A stretch of 64,000 nt of DNA from Candidatus Gastranaerophilales bacterium. Its GTDB lineage: Bacteria > Cyanobacteriota > Vampirovibrionia > Gastranaerophilales > Gastranaerophilaceae. The notes beneath the pieces were generated by a model that was not told where the DNA came from, did no database searches, and saw only the letters and a list, made by a program, of their open reading frames with translations. Where the stretch lies: the NCBI GenBank assembly GCA_944325875.1, contig CALVBU010000001.1, positions 345,136-409,135 of the forward strand. The letters are read 5' to 3'. The translations under genes were made by a program, and so were the position numbers. This document shows positions 27,040 through 35,587 of the stretch, one piece after another. How positions within the stretch are numbered: position 1 is the stretch's first letter; every line of letters starts with the position of its first letter.

Positions 27040-27885
27040 ATGCTGAATGAATTTCTGGATTATCTTGATAAAATACAAAAGGTTCTTACGACAATACATT
27101 TTGATCTTATTGTACAGATTATTATAAACCTTGTCATTCTCGGTATTATTTTTAAAGCTATAGAAATTTTTGAAAATAATTTAAAAAATAAGTTCACCGA
27201 CAATAAAAATTCTCAAATAATAAAGTTTATACCTGTGTTTACAAGAATTATTAAATTCATAATATTTTTTATTCTTGTCGCAGCATTATTACAAAATCAC
27301 GGATACTCAATATCTTCACTGGTTGCAGGGTTCGGAATTACAGGTTTGGCAGTAGGTTTTGCTGCAAATGCAACTATTGCTAATATGTTCGGAACAATTG
27401 CGATTCTATCTGACAAATCCTTTGAAGTTGGAGATTACATAAAAATCGGAGCTTTTGAAGGAACTGTAGAAGACATTAATATGCGTTCTACAAAAATAAG
27501 AACACTTGATAATGCACTTACAATAATCCCTAACAGTACACTTGCTAACGGCGAAATAATTAACGTTACAAAAGCCCATAAAAGAAGAATTTTAGAGACT
27601 ATCGGCGTAACTTATGATACAAGTAATGAAAAATTAAAACGTGCGATTGAAATTATTGAAGAAATTCTTAACCAAAATAGCGATATTTATGGGGATTATG
27701 TAGTATTTTTAGATACTTTGGCTGATAGTTCTATAAATATTAAAGTTAATGCATATGTAAAAACTAACAATTATGTAAAATATTTAAAAATCAAAGAAAT
27801 AATACTTCTTGAAATAATAAAACGCTATAGAGAAGAAAATATAGATTTTGCATTCCCTTCAAGAACTTTATATATGGCAAAATGA
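27040..27885 (+). CDS. Small mechanosensitive ion channel (MscS family)
   Basis: MscS-type channels open under membrane tension to release solutes. The 281-residue product has three N-terminal helices, with the pore helix GFGITGLAVGFAANATIANMFG near residue 100, then the beta domain (VGDYIKIGAFEGTVEDINMRSTKIRT, IPNSTLANGEIINVT) and the alpha/beta C-terminal domain. It starts 31 bases after tRNA-Gly, and its stop overlaps the start of rlmH by four bases. Confidence 0.93.
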   Translation: MLNEFLDYLDKIQKVLTTIHFDLIVQIIINLVILGIIFKAIEIFENNLKNKFTDNKNSQIIKFIPVFTRIIKFIIFFILVAALLQNHGYSISSLVAGFGITGLAVGFAANATIANMFGTIAILSDKSFEVGDYIKIGAFEGTVEDINMRSTKIRTLDNALTIIPNSTLANGEIINVTKAHKRRILETIGVTYDTSNEKLKRAIEIIEEILNQNSDIYGDYVVFLDTLADSSINIKVNAYVKTNNYVKYLKIKEIILLEIIKRYREENIDFAFPSRTLYMAK

Positions 27886-28352
27886 AGATCAAAATAATCG
27901 CGCTAGGAAAAATTAAAGAAAAATTTTTAAAAGAGGGTATTGATGAATTTTTAAAAAGATTAACCCCCTATGCAAGCGTAGAAATTATAGAACTTCAACC
28001 AATAGACATCAAAGATGAACATCTGACTCAAAGGATATTAGATGAAGAAGGTGAAAAAATACTTTCTTTAATTAAACCGCAATCTTATGTAATAACGATG
28101 GAAATTAACGGAAAACAGTTTTCATCAGAAGAATTTGCGCAGAAAATATCCAATCTTACAAACGAAGGTCAAAGCGAAATTATTTTTGTAATAGGTTCCT
28201 CCTGCGGTCTTTCTAAAAATGTATCAGCCAGAGCAAACTTAAAAATGAGTATGTCAAAAATGACATTTCTGCATCAATTTGCGAGATTAATCCTTGTAGA
28301 ACAGATATATAGAGCTTTTAAAATTATAAAAGGCGAAACTTACCATAAATAA
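27882..28352 (+). CDS. rlmH: 23S rRNA pseudouridine-1915 N3-methyltransferase
   Basis: RlmH methylates pseudouridine 1915 in helix 69 of 23S rRNA. The 156 residues have the standard length and SPOUT motifs: KIIALGKIKEKFLKEGIDEF at the start, FVIGSSCGLS in the knot, and the C-terminal LHQFARLILVEQIYRAFKIIKGETYHK signature. The ATG overlaps the mscS stop (ATGA), so it is translated from that transcript. Confidence 0.96.
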   Translation: MKIKIIALGKIKEKFLKEGIDEFLKRLTPYASVEIIELQPIDIKDEHLTQRILDEEGEKILSLIKPQSYVITMEINGKQFSSEEFAQKISNLTNEGQSEIIFVIGSSCGLSKNVSARANLKMSMSKMTFLHQFARLILVEQIYRAFKIIKGETYHK

Positions 28353-28355
28353 GTA

Positions 28356-28383
28356 TTGATTTACTTGAAAAAACTGCTATAAT
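28356..28383 (+). promoter_or_regulatory. Predicted sigma-70 promoter of the M49-like gene
   Basis: TTGATT at 28356-28361 and TATAAT at 28378-28383 with a 16-base spacer lie just before the AAGGAGG ribosome site of the 28406 gene. Confidence 0.6.
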
Positions 28384-28405
28384 TTGTTTTATCAAGGAGG
28401 GAAAT

Positions 28406-30289
28406 ATGGAAGTTAACAAAATCACAACGACAAAAGTTAATCAGAAATATATACACACCCCAGCACAAAAATTAATTACAACAAAGATACAACAAGAAAA
28501 TAATGACAAACTAATGAGGGAGCTTGACAATATGGCAAATAGAAATAATATAAACTTCAAAGGAAATTATGACTTAAATCTTTCCTCTGAAGAACTTCAA
28601 AAAAGAACACATAAAGATTATTTAACTACAAAAAAAATGCTAAAACCTGACGCACCAGAATATCTTGCACTCGCAGAAGGTGATAAAGAAGCACTTAAAC
28701 ATCTTGTAAAAGCTGCTTATATATTAGAAAAAATAAATATGCAGCTTGATAATCCACATAACCTTGAATTCAAAGAATACTTAGATAAAGAAGTAGCAAA
28801 AGGCAATAAAGATGCAGAAATGACTAAAACCCTTTTTGATGCACAAAAAGGTATTAACGCAATAGATTCAATGTCACAAAAAATCAATTTAGCAAAAGGT
28901 CATCCAGATTTACCTGGAAAAGGTGTATATCCTGAAGATTTGACAAAAGAAGAATTTCATTCAATTCTTACAAAAATGTTGAAAGAAGGAAAAGATGAAG
29001 AAGTTAAAAAGATTTTAACTCAACGTTCAGTAGTCGAAAGAAAAGGCGACGAACTTGTAGGCATTGATTACATTGACAAATACAAAGAAGATTTTGCTAA
29101 AATGGCAGATGAACTTGATAAAGCTGCAGAAACATCAACTAACGCAGACTTTAACGAGTACCTAAAATTACAAGCAAAAGCGCTAAGAGAAGCTGACCCA
29201 ATGCTAGATGCCTATGCAGATAAAAAATGGGCAACACTTCAAGATACACCTCTTGAATTCACTATTACAAGAGAAAACTATGAAGATGAAATGACCGGCA
29301 CGATTGTTGAGAACAAAGAGCTAAGTAAAATGCTTGAAGAAAGAGGTATTTCACCAATCCCTAAAGATTTCTTAGGTGGAAGAGTAGGTATTGTAAATAA
29401 AGAAGGCACAGATGCCTTAATGGCTATAAAAAAATATCTTCCGACTTTAGCAAAAAATATGCCTTATGCTGATGAATATGAACAAAACATCTCAACAAAA
29501 GGTGATGCTAAACAAACTATGGTTGATGTGGATCTTGTAGCTGTAACAGGCAATGTTGGTGAATATAGAGGTAGTATTACCTTAGCAGAAAACCTTCCAA
29601 ATGATGATAAATTATCATTACAAATCGGAGGCGGCAGACGTAATGTTTATCACAGACAAATCAGATTTATTAGTGATAAAGAAAAACTTCAAGAACGTCT
29701 TGATGCAATACTAGATAAAGACCAACAAAAATATTACCTTGATGAGGCAGATCACTGGTTTACAATAGGACATGAAAATGCACATTCCCTTGGCCCTAAA
29801 AATGGCAAAGAATCTCTTGGTAAATACAGAAATATCATAGAAGAAAATAAAGCTGATATGGGAGCACTTGCTTTTGTTGACTTACTAACAGAACTTGGAA
29901 TGTATACACCGGAACAAAGAAAACAAATTATAGTAACAACGATTACTGATAATTTCTTAAAATCAAAACCAACTTTATCTCAAGCTCATAGAGTCAGAAC
30001 AGTTATGCAGAATAAATATTTTGCCGAAAGAGGAGCTTATGATATTACTCCGGAAGGTAAAATTCACGTTAACATCGACAAAGTTGTTCCAATTGCAAAA
30101 GAAATGCTTGCTGAAATCGTAAGAATCCAAATAGACGGGGACTTTGATAAAGCTGAAAAATATGTAAATGACAACTTTATCTGGACTGATAATATGGAGC
30201 TAATAGCTCAAAAACTACAAAAAGTAAGTAAGTCTCTAAACGGACGCACAGAGTCTGAGCTTGCTGAAAAACTTTTAAAAGAAGAATAA
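28406..30289 (+). CDS. M49 (dipeptidyl peptidase III)-like zinc metallopeptidase
   Basis: The 627-residue protein has a HENAH zinc motif (His456, Glu457, His460) in the context IGHENAHSLGP and a second motif EENKAD (residues 479-484) 19 residues later. This pairing is the hallmark of the M49 clan, including the bacterial M49-like proteins in which the longer HEXXGH is shortened. The N-terminal 60 residues look disordered and carry NINFKGN (Phe51-Lys-Gly53), the F-x-G motif found in unrelated proteins here. No classical signal peptide is seen. Expected activity: release of dipeptides or a related hydrolysis; substrate unknown. AAGGAGGG gives a strong ribosome site. Confidence 0.72.
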   Translation: MEVNKITTTKVNQKYIHTPAQKLITTKIQQENNDKLMRELDNMANRNNINFKGNYDLNLSSEELQKRTHKDYLTTKKMLKPDAPEYLALAEGDKEALKHLVKAAYILEKINMQLDNPHNLEFKEYLDKEVAKGNKDAEMTKTLFDAQKGINAIDSMSQKINLAKGHPDLPGKGVYPEDLTKEEFHSILTKMLKEGKDEEVKKILTQRSVVERKGDELVGIDYIDKYKEDFAKMADELDKAAETSTNADFNEYLKLQAKALREADPMLDAYADKKWATLQDTPLEFTITRENYEDEMTGTIVENKELSKMLEERGISPIPKDFLGGRVGIVNKEGTDALMAIKKYLPTLAKNMPYADEYEQNISTKGDAKQTMVDVDLVAVTGNVGEYRGSITLAENLPNDDKLSLQIGGGRRNVYHRQIRFISDKEKLQERLDAILDKDQQKYYLDEADHWFTIGHENAHSLGPKNGKESLGKYRNIIEENKADMGALAFVDLLTELGMYTPEQRKQIIVTTITDNFLKSKPTLSQAHRVRTVMQNKYFAERGAYDITPEGKIHVNIDKVVPIAKEMLAEIVRIQIDGDFDKAEKYVNDNFIWTDNMELIAQKLQKVSKSLNGRTESELAEKLLKEE

Positions 30290-30305
30290 TTTTATTATTT
30301 TAGGC

Positions 30306-30362
30306 AATTCTCCTGAAGTAAAATCCTTTATATAAACATAGGGGATATATTTCAGGAGAATT
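30306..30362 (+). promoter_or_regulatory. Terminator-like hairpin that covers the next ribosome site
   Basis: AATTCTCCTGAA (30306-30317) and TTCAGGAGAATT (30351-30362) are exact 12-base complements, with further pairing inside (ATCC with GGAT). A short U run follows. The right arm contains AGGAG, the only ribosome site for the ATG at 30370. The element can end the upstream transcript and also hide the start of the next gene. Confidence 0.68.
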
Positions 30363-30369
30363 TTTATTT

Positions 30370-30894
30370 ATGACAATTCCAATAATAAAAGGAACTAGCT
30401 CACTCAATAGCTATCAAAACTTAGACGGAAGCAATATTACCATCGGTGGTTTTGAAGAAAAAGCCATTAATAAAAACGGTTCGGCAGGTGCATTTCTTGG
30501 GATTGGAACTAATTTTAAGAATGAAGCTATGGTTGTAATTGACCTTAAAGGCTCATATAATTATGACCAAAAAGGAATTTTTAACCAAAACTTAAGAGTA
30601 AGAAATAACGTAGGAACAAAAAATACTACAACACAAATTCGCTATTCTCCACTTACAGTAAACGTTCCTATCACAAAAAAGACTAGCGCTTACATAAATC
30701 CACATTATTCAGGCAAATATAACTATAAAACAAATGATTGGACTAACAGTGCCGGCGTTTTTGCAGGTATCACTCAAAAAGTCTCAAACAAAACATCAGT
30801 CTCTGTAGAAGCTCAAAGATACAATCTACAAGATATAAAAGATAATTCAGGAAAAAACTGGGGAGTGAACGTTATAGTAAACTGCGCATTATAA
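30370..30894 (+). CDS. Protein of unknown function, beta-rich
   Basis: The 174 residues show alternating polar and hydrophobic positions, many Asn, Thr, Gly and aromatic residues (for example GAFLGIGTNF, GSYNYDQKG, SAYINPHYSG, VSVEAQRYNL), and a closing stretch NWGVNVIVNC. The pattern suggests antiparallel strands like a small outer-membrane barrel or a lectin-like fold, but there is no signal peptide. The ribosome site lies in a strong hairpin. The stop overlaps the convergent folE2 gene by six bases. No family is recognised. Confidence 0.65.
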   Translation: MTIPIIKGTSSLNSYQNLDGSNITIGGFEEKAINKNGSAGAFLGIGTNFKNEAMVVIDLKGSYNYDQKGIFNQNLRVRNNVGTKNTTTQIRYSPLTVNVPITKKTSAYINPHYSGKYNYKTNDWTNSAGVFAGITQKVSNKTSVSVEAQRYNLQDIKDNSGKNWGVNVIVNCAL

Positions 30895-31671
30895 CTTATT
30901 TTCATGCTGATAAGCCCAAGCTGAATGATTATGAATGCTTTCAAACGCTTCGCATTCTACTTCAAACTCATTCACAATAGGATGTTCACGAAGTTTAACA
31001 ACTACGTCTCTTAAAACATCCTCTACAAATTTTGGATTATCCCAAGCTTTTTCGGTAACAAACTTTTCATCTTCTCTTTTTAATAAAGGATATACAGGAC
31101 AAGAAGCACAAGATTCGATTAGAGAAATTAAATCCTCTATCCAAATATGCTTATCCTCGTCATATGAGACTCTCACTGTAATAAATGCTCTTTGATTATG
31201 AGCACCATTATCAGAAATTTCCTTAGAACAAGGACAAAGCGTTGTCACAGGGACTTCTACCCCTAAAATAAACTTATAACCGTCAGCATTTATACGACCC
31301 TCAAAAGAACAATCATAAGCCATCTGAGCAGGCAAATGCGTTACAGGAGATTTTTTTTCCAGAAAATATTTAAATTTAAATTGCAATTCTCCGCTTTGAG
31401 CATCAAGATTTGTGATAATTTTTTCCAAACAACCTTTTATATCAATACCTAGAAGATTCTTATGCTGCCATTCATTCAAAACTTCAACAAAGCGCGACAT
31501 ATGAGTACCTTTATAGTCTCTTGGCAAAGACACATTAACGCGTGCTTTAGCTGATACTACCTGATTTGAATTATTCTTGCGCTGAATAATTAAAGGAACA
31601 TCTATATGTTTTATACCTACTTTTTGAATATCTACATTTCTTGTATCTTTTTGATTTTGAATATCTTTCAT
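30889..31671 (-). CDS. folE2: GTP cyclohydrolase FolE2 (type IB)
   Basis: FolE2 converts GTP to dihydroneopterin triphosphate for folate or queuosine synthesis and can use metals other than zinc. The 260-residue product has the family blocks: RGTHMSRF-like GTHMSRFVEVLNEW, the CPCSKEISDNGAHNQR motif with the metal-binding Cys, and the C-terminal ESIHNHSAWAY. The N-terminus begins with the usual PQ-type leader replaced by Lys/Asp residues. It stands alone. FolE2 is sometimes under zinc control, but no Zur box is obvious to me upstream. Confidence 0.94.
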   Translation of the reverse strand: MKDIQNQKDTRNVDIQKVGIKHIDVPLIIQRKNNSNQVVSAKARVNVSLPRDYKGTHMSRFVEVLNEWQHKNLLGIDIKGCLEKIITNLDAQSGELQFKFKYFLEKKSPVTHLPAQMAYDCSFEGRINADGYKFILGVEVPVTTLCPCSKEISDNGAHNQRAFITVRVSYDEDKHIWIEDLISLIESCASCPVYPLLKREDEKFVTEKAWDNPKFVEDVLRDVVVKLREHPIVNEFEVECEAFESIHNHSAWAYQHENKL

Positions 31672-31785
31672 TTTAAAACCTTCACATTGTTAAGAATTAT
31701 TAAAAAATTGACTACAAAATAGCAATTTTTTAATTTGCTTGTACTTTATATAAACATAAAGCTCTCTCTTCTTATTTAAACGGAT

Positions 31786-31819
31786 AGGCCTTGACAATGA
31801 TTTCAAGGTCTTTTTTTTT
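31786..31819 (+). terminator. Orphan plus-strand terminator
   Basis: AGGCCTTGA (31786-31794) pairs with TTCAAGGTCT (to 31811, one G-U) and is followed by nine T. The U run is on the plus strand, but both flanking genes are on the minus strand, so an unannotated short plus-strand transcript may end here. Confidence 0.65.
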
Positions 31820-31820
31820 G

Positions 31821-32306
31821 CTATTTATCAGCAGAACATTGCTGACAATCATCTAAACGTTCACGAATAGATAAATATCTATCCAACTCTTTTCTGATTT
31901 TTTTCATATCTAAATAAATAGCATTATTTAATAAAAGTCTGTTATCATATTTGGGATCTATGATGTACATTGTCGGAAAACCAGACAAAGCAACATCTTC
32001 TACTAATTTCTGATTAGTAGGATCTTCTGCATTTAACATAACAAAATTATAATCATCTTTATAAAGCTTGCTCAATGTAGCAAATTTAGGCATAAATCTT
32101 AAACAATAGCCGCACCAGTCAACATAAAAAAGCCCAATAATAGGTTTATCAGCTTTAAGAGCTTCTTCATAAGGAATACCTACATGGTAATCAGATGGAA
32201 CTTTTTTTTGCGAAACTTGAATATTATTTGTAACAGCAAGACTAACTACAGCTGTCATCATACAAACAATTAAAATTCCTAGTGTTATAAATATTTTCTT
32301 TTTCAT
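31821..32306 (-). CDS. Membrane-anchored thioredoxin-like protein
   Basis: The ATG at 32306 is preceded by AGGAGAG and gives a 161-residue protein with an N-terminal membrane anchor (residues 5-27) and a thioredoxin fold outside the cytoplasm. The active site is WCGYC (Cys65, Cys68), followed by the cis-Pro segment GFPTMYI near residue 106. A C-terminal CQQC pair (DDCQQCSADK) is unusual for plain thioredoxins. It likely handles disulfide exchange in the periplasm. An upstream in-frame start at 32351 lacks a ribosome site. Confidence 0.86.
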   Translation of the reverse strand: MKKKIFITLGILIVCMMTAVVSLAVTNNIQVSQKKVPSDYHVGIPYEEALKADKPIIGLFYVDWCGYCLRFMPKFATLSKLYKDDYNFVMLNAEDPTNQKLVEDVALSGFPTMYIIDPKYDNRLLLNNAIYLDMKKIRKELDRYLSIRERLDDCQQCSADK

Positions 32307-32392
32307 TTCATACTCTCCTCTAGTTAATATGTTAGCATAAAAATAACACATTCAAAGAGATAAGAGAATTTTAATAAATCTTAATACATGAC

Positions 32393-32421
32393 TTGAAAAA
32401 GTATATACTATGATATATACT
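32393..32421 (+). promoter_or_regulatory. Predicted promoter of the sigma factor gene
   Basis: TTGAAA at 32393-32398 and TATACT at 32416-32421 have a 17-base spacer. The -10 lies within palindromic AGTATATACT / TATATACTAAGTATATA DNA, which could be an operator. A start near 32428 gives a leader of about 94 bases. Confidence 0.68.
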
Positions 32422-32452
32422 AAGTATATATAGTTAAGTCGTGTTACTTGCT

Positions 32453-32499
32453 CCCGTAATGGTGATACGGGCAGAGAATTTCAGGTGCAGAAATTTTCT
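32453..32499 (+). promoter_or_regulatory. Two-hairpin 5' leader of the sigma factor mRNA
   Basis: CCCGTA/TACGGG (32453-32458 with 32466-32471) and AGAGAATTTC/GAAATTTTCT (32473-32482 with 32490-32499, one G-U) make two adjacent stems with seven-base loops, followed by an A-rich linker to the AAGGAG site. It matches no riboswitch class I know. Confidence 0.45.
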
Positions 32500-32521
32500 A
32501 AAAGCAAAACTAAGGAGTTTT

Positions 32522-33442
32522 ATGTCTATGAGCAATGAGTTACCCGTAAAAATGAGGAAAACTACCTCAAAATCAGATCCGGCAAAAAATGAAGTAGTAG
32601 AAGCCGTAAATGATAGCGTATTAACCGGATATTTAAGAGAGATTTCAAATTACGAATCACTAAGTGCAGAAGAAGAAAGAAGAATTGCAAAACTAGCAAA
32701 AGAAGGCGATGCAGAAGCAAAACAAAAACTCATCCAAGCAAACTTAAAACTTGTTGTTGGAATTGCAAAAAAAGCAATCCACGTATCAGGCCTACCAATG
32801 ATTGACCTAATACAAGAAGGAAATTTAGGCCTAATGATTGCAGCAGAAAAATTCAACTACAAACTAGGCTACAAATTCGCTACTTACGCAAGCTGGTGGA
32901 TTAAACAATCTATGTTCAAGGCTATCTCTGAACAATCACACTGCATGAAAATTCCTGTGTATATTCAAGAAACACTATCAAAATTCTCAAAAATCAAATC
33001 AGAAATGGAAAGAGAAAACAATTGTCAGGTAAAAACACATGAAGTAGCAAAGAAAATGAACATTAACCCAGATAAAATCGAAACATTCTTATCTGCATAT
33101 ACAAAGACAATTTCAATAGAAAGCGGACTTGAAAGAGAAAACGGCAAAGATATGAATATTGCAGATATCCTTGAAGATGAACGCGCTTCTGTTACAGAAA
33201 ACATAGAATTCAAAAACTTACAAAACGACATAGAATTTGTCGTATCAACATTAAAAGAAAGAGAACAAGAAGTAGTAAGAATGCGCTACGGACTTGGGAA
33301 CGCACCTAAAAGGACTCTAGAAGAAATAGGTAACTTATACGGAGTTACCAAAGAATGTATCAGACAGACAGAATTACGTGCGCTCAAAAAGTTGAGAATG
33401 TCCAACCTCGGGCAAGAATTACTTGCCGGATATATCGAATAA
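32522..33442 (+). CDS. Sigma-70 family factor (RpoD-like, group 2)
   Basis: The ATG at 32522 has AAGGAG at 32512-32517; the longer frame to 32441 lies inside the leader. The 306 residues contain region 1.2 (DSVLTGYLREISNYESLSAEEE), region 2 (NLKLVVGIAKKAI ... YKFATYASWWIKQSM), region 3 and region 4 (LKEREQEVVRMRYGL ... TLEEIGNLYGVTKECIRQTELRALKKL). The long acidic region 1.1 of a primary sigma is missing, so it is probably an alternative group 2 factor as in cyanobacteria. Its structured leader and palindromic promoter suggest tight control. Confidence 0.9.
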   Translation: MSMSNELPVKMRKTTSKSDPAKNEVVEAVNDSVLTGYLREISNYESLSAEEERRIAKLAKEGDAEAKQKLIQANLKLVVGIAKKAIHVSGLPMIDLIQEGNLGLMIAAEKFNYKLGYKFATYASWWIKQSMFKAISEQSHCMKIPVYIQETLSKFSKIKSEMERENNCQVKTHEVAKKMNINPDKIETFLSAYTKTISIESGLERENGKDMNIADILEDERASVTENIEFKNLQNDIEFVVSTLKEREQEVVRMRYGLGNAPKRTLEEIGNLYGVTKECIRQTELRALKKLRMSNLGQELLAGYIE

Positions 33443-33483
33443 AAATTTCTCGTAGAGTGTGTATTTTATGTCTTGTGAAGTCT

Positions 33484-33508
33484 GAGCGGCAAGTAGCCGC
33501 TCTTTTAA
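33484..33508 (+). terminator. Terminator after sigma factor gene
   Basis: GAGCGGC at 33484-33490 pairs with GCCGCTC at 33496-33502, loop AAGTA, then TTTT. Confidence 0.88.
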
Positions 33509-33559
33509 TTTACATTAACTGTATGTTTACAAATTTCAAAAAATAATTAAAATAAAAGT

Positions 33560-34096
33560 ATGAGAAGATTCTTCACTATATTCTTTGGAATGCTTATACT
33601 TTTAACCGGAAACATTTCCTATGCAGAAGGCGATCTTTGGGATAATTTCGGCGACCAAAATGTCTATGGACAAAAACCAGTGACAGACGAAGAATTTGAA
33701 AAAGCTCTTGAAAGCAAACAAAAAAAGAAGAAAAAGGACAAAAATATTCCAAAAGGAGAAGAATTCAGACAAAGTAATGAAACTGATTTCGTTAACAACA
33801 TAAAAGAGAATCTTCCTATAATCTGTATTTCCGCACCACTAAGAATTGGAGAAGAAGGTGTTTTGCCCGTAGGTCACTACCAAGTCAAAGGTGAAATTCA
33901 AAACGGTCAACCAAGAATTAAACTATATCAATCGCATTACTTAATGGCAGATTTTCCCGCAACAGAGACTAATGAAGATTTTGACCAACCTGAAATTAAT
34001 TTTGTCGGACTCCTAGACTATAATGAAAATCAATACAAACTGATTTTCGGTTCAGTAGACTTTAACGCTTATGCAATAGTTAACATTGCCCAATAA
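33560..34096 (+). CDS. Exported protein of unknown function
   Basis: A signal peptide (1-22, ending SYA) precedes an acidic linker, a Lys-rich block (KQKKKKKDKN near 55-63) and a beta-rich C-terminal domain of about 100 residues with a GHYQVKG and a KLYQSHYLMADFPAT segment. There is no cysteine apart from one in PIICISAP. I do not recognise the family. The ribosome site is weak. It follows the sigma factor terminator and is transcribed alone. Confidence 0.68.
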   Translation: MRRFFTIFFGMLILLTGNISYAEGDLWDNFGDQNVYGQKPVTDEEFEKALESKQKKKKKDKNIPKGEEFRQSNETDFVNNIKENLPIICISAPLRIGEEGVLPVGHYQVKGEIQNGQPRIKLYQSHYLMADFPATETNEDFDQPEINFVGLLDYNENQYKLIFGSVDFNAYAIVNIAQ

Positions 34097-34108
34097 AAAT
34101 ATTAAAAG

Positions 34109-34243
34109 TTATACAACAAAATAAAGCAATGCAAACATAAAACAAAGTGAAAAAGCACTCATTAAAAACCATATATGCATTACCGGGTGTTGATAGCCCC
34201 AAATTTCTTTAATAGTAGTTGCTGCGTTTTCAATAACTTGCAT
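34109..34243 (-). CDS. Small membrane protein (44 residues)
   Basis: From ATG 34243, with GGAGAG four bases upstream, a 44-residue protein has a polar first half (QVIENAATTIKEIWGYQHP) and one transmembrane helix at its C-terminus (MHIWFLMSAFSLCFMFALLYFVV is the extent, about residues 22-44). Longer in-frame starts at 34288 and 34312 have no ribosome site. The function is unknown; tail-anchored small proteins often regulate a membrane partner. It faces the convergent exported protein. Confidence 0.5.
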   Translation of the reverse strand: MQVIENAATTIKEIWGYQHPVMHIWFLMSAFSLCFMFALLYFVV

Positions 34244-34351
34244 ATTGCTCTCCAAAAACATATTCTCTACATATTCTATTTTCTTCATTAACGAAAAAAT
34301 GACATCACCCAATCAGTTGATTATTTATATCCTTTCGGATAATATACAGTT

Positions 34352-35587
34352 ATGCAGAATATAGAACTTTTAATGCCTGCGGGCAACTTGGAAAAACTTG
34401 AATACGCAATACGTTACGGTGCAAACGCTGTATATTTGGGCGTTGTAGATTTCAGCTTAAGAGCTATGAGAAAAGGGCAGTTAATTACTTTAGAAAACCT
34501 TAAAGAAGCTGTAGACTTAGCCCATAAACTAGGCGCAAAGGCCTATGTAACTCTAAACATTTTTGCGTTTAATAATGATATAAAACAGTTGGAAGGATGT
34601 ATTGACAGATTTAAAGATGCTAACCCTGATGCTATAATTTTGAGCGACTTTGGGGTATTTAATCTTGTAAGAAAATACATGCCAGAAACCCCTATTCACA
34701 TTAGCACTCAGACAAATACTCTAAATTACGAAAGCGTAAAATTTTGGAAAGATTTAGGCGCAAGCAGAGTAATTTTGGCAAGAGAACTTCCAATAAAAGA
34801 TATAGCGGAAATAAGAAAACAAGTTCCTGATATAGAATTAGAAAGCTTTGTACACGGTTCACAATGCGTATCTTTCTCAGGAAGATGTCTTTTAAGCGAC
34901 TATTTCACAAACGGGGAAAGAAAAGCTAATCACGGCAATTGTTCACAACCTTGCAGATGGAGCTATAAGCTTGTAGAAGAAACAAGACCGGGACAGTACT
35001 ATGAAATTAATCAAGATGAAAGAGGTTCTCACATACTTAGTCCAAAAGATTTATGTCTTGTAGAACATATCAGAGAACTTATAGACGCCGGAGTAGATTC
35101 ATTAAAAGTTGAAGGCAGAACAAAGAGCTTATACTATGTATCTGCGGTATCCAAGGCTTATAGACAAGCTATTGATGAATGTATTAAAAACCCTCAAGCA
35201 GACTTACATAAATATTTTATAGAACTGAAAAAAGTTGGCAACCGAGGCTATACAACCGGATTTGCATTAGGGGAAAACACTCCTGACAGTTACAGCTATG
35301 ATATATCAAAAGGTCTTGCTGGTGCTGACTTCTTGTTTGAATTTAAAGAAAAAACTGATATAGGTTATCTTGTTAAAATTAAAAACAAAATTCACATAAA
35401 TGATGAAGTTGAAATTATCACTCCTGATGAACAATTTATAACTACAGTTAAAAGTATTATAAAAAATAACGAATCTGTTGATATCGGGAACACTAATGAT
35501 GATGTATATTTGACATTCTCACAAGATCCAAAAGATTACAAATACGCACTTGCAAGGACAATAGGAGTAAAAGAACATGTTTCTTAA
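34352..35587 (+). CDS. U32-family peptidase-like protein (tRNA/rRNA hydroxylation type)
   Basis: U32 proteins such as TrhP and RlhA take part in hydroxylation of tRNA U34 or 23S rRNA C2501, often with an iron-sulfur cluster. The 411 residues have a TIM-barrel start (LLMPAGNLEKLEYAIRYGANAVYLG), the U32 signature ESFVHGSQCVSFSGRCLLSDY and the NHGNCSQPCRW cysteine motif, and a C-terminal beta domain. Cys residues for a cluster are present. The stop overlaps the YqeG gene by 11 bases. Which substrate it has is not decided by sequence. Confidence 0.9.
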   Translation: MQNIELLMPAGNLEKLEYAIRYGANAVYLGVVDFSLRAMRKGQLITLENLKEAVDLAHKLGAKAYVTLNIFAFNNDIKQLEGCIDRFKDANPDAIILSDFGVFNLVRKYMPETPIHISTQTNTLNYESVKFWKDLGASRVILARELPIKDIAEIRKQVPDIELESFVHGSQCVSFSGRCLLSDYFTNGERKANHGNCSQPCRWSYKLVEETRPGQYYEINQDERGSHILSPKDLCLVEHIRELIDAGVDSLKVEGRTKSLYYVSAVSKAYRQAIDECIKNPQADLHKYFIELKKVGNRGYTTGFALGENTPDSYSYDISKGLAGADFLFEFKEKTDIGYLVKIKNKIHINDEVEIITPDEQFITTVKSIIKNNESVDIGNTNDDVYLTFSQDPKDYKYALARTIGVKEHVS

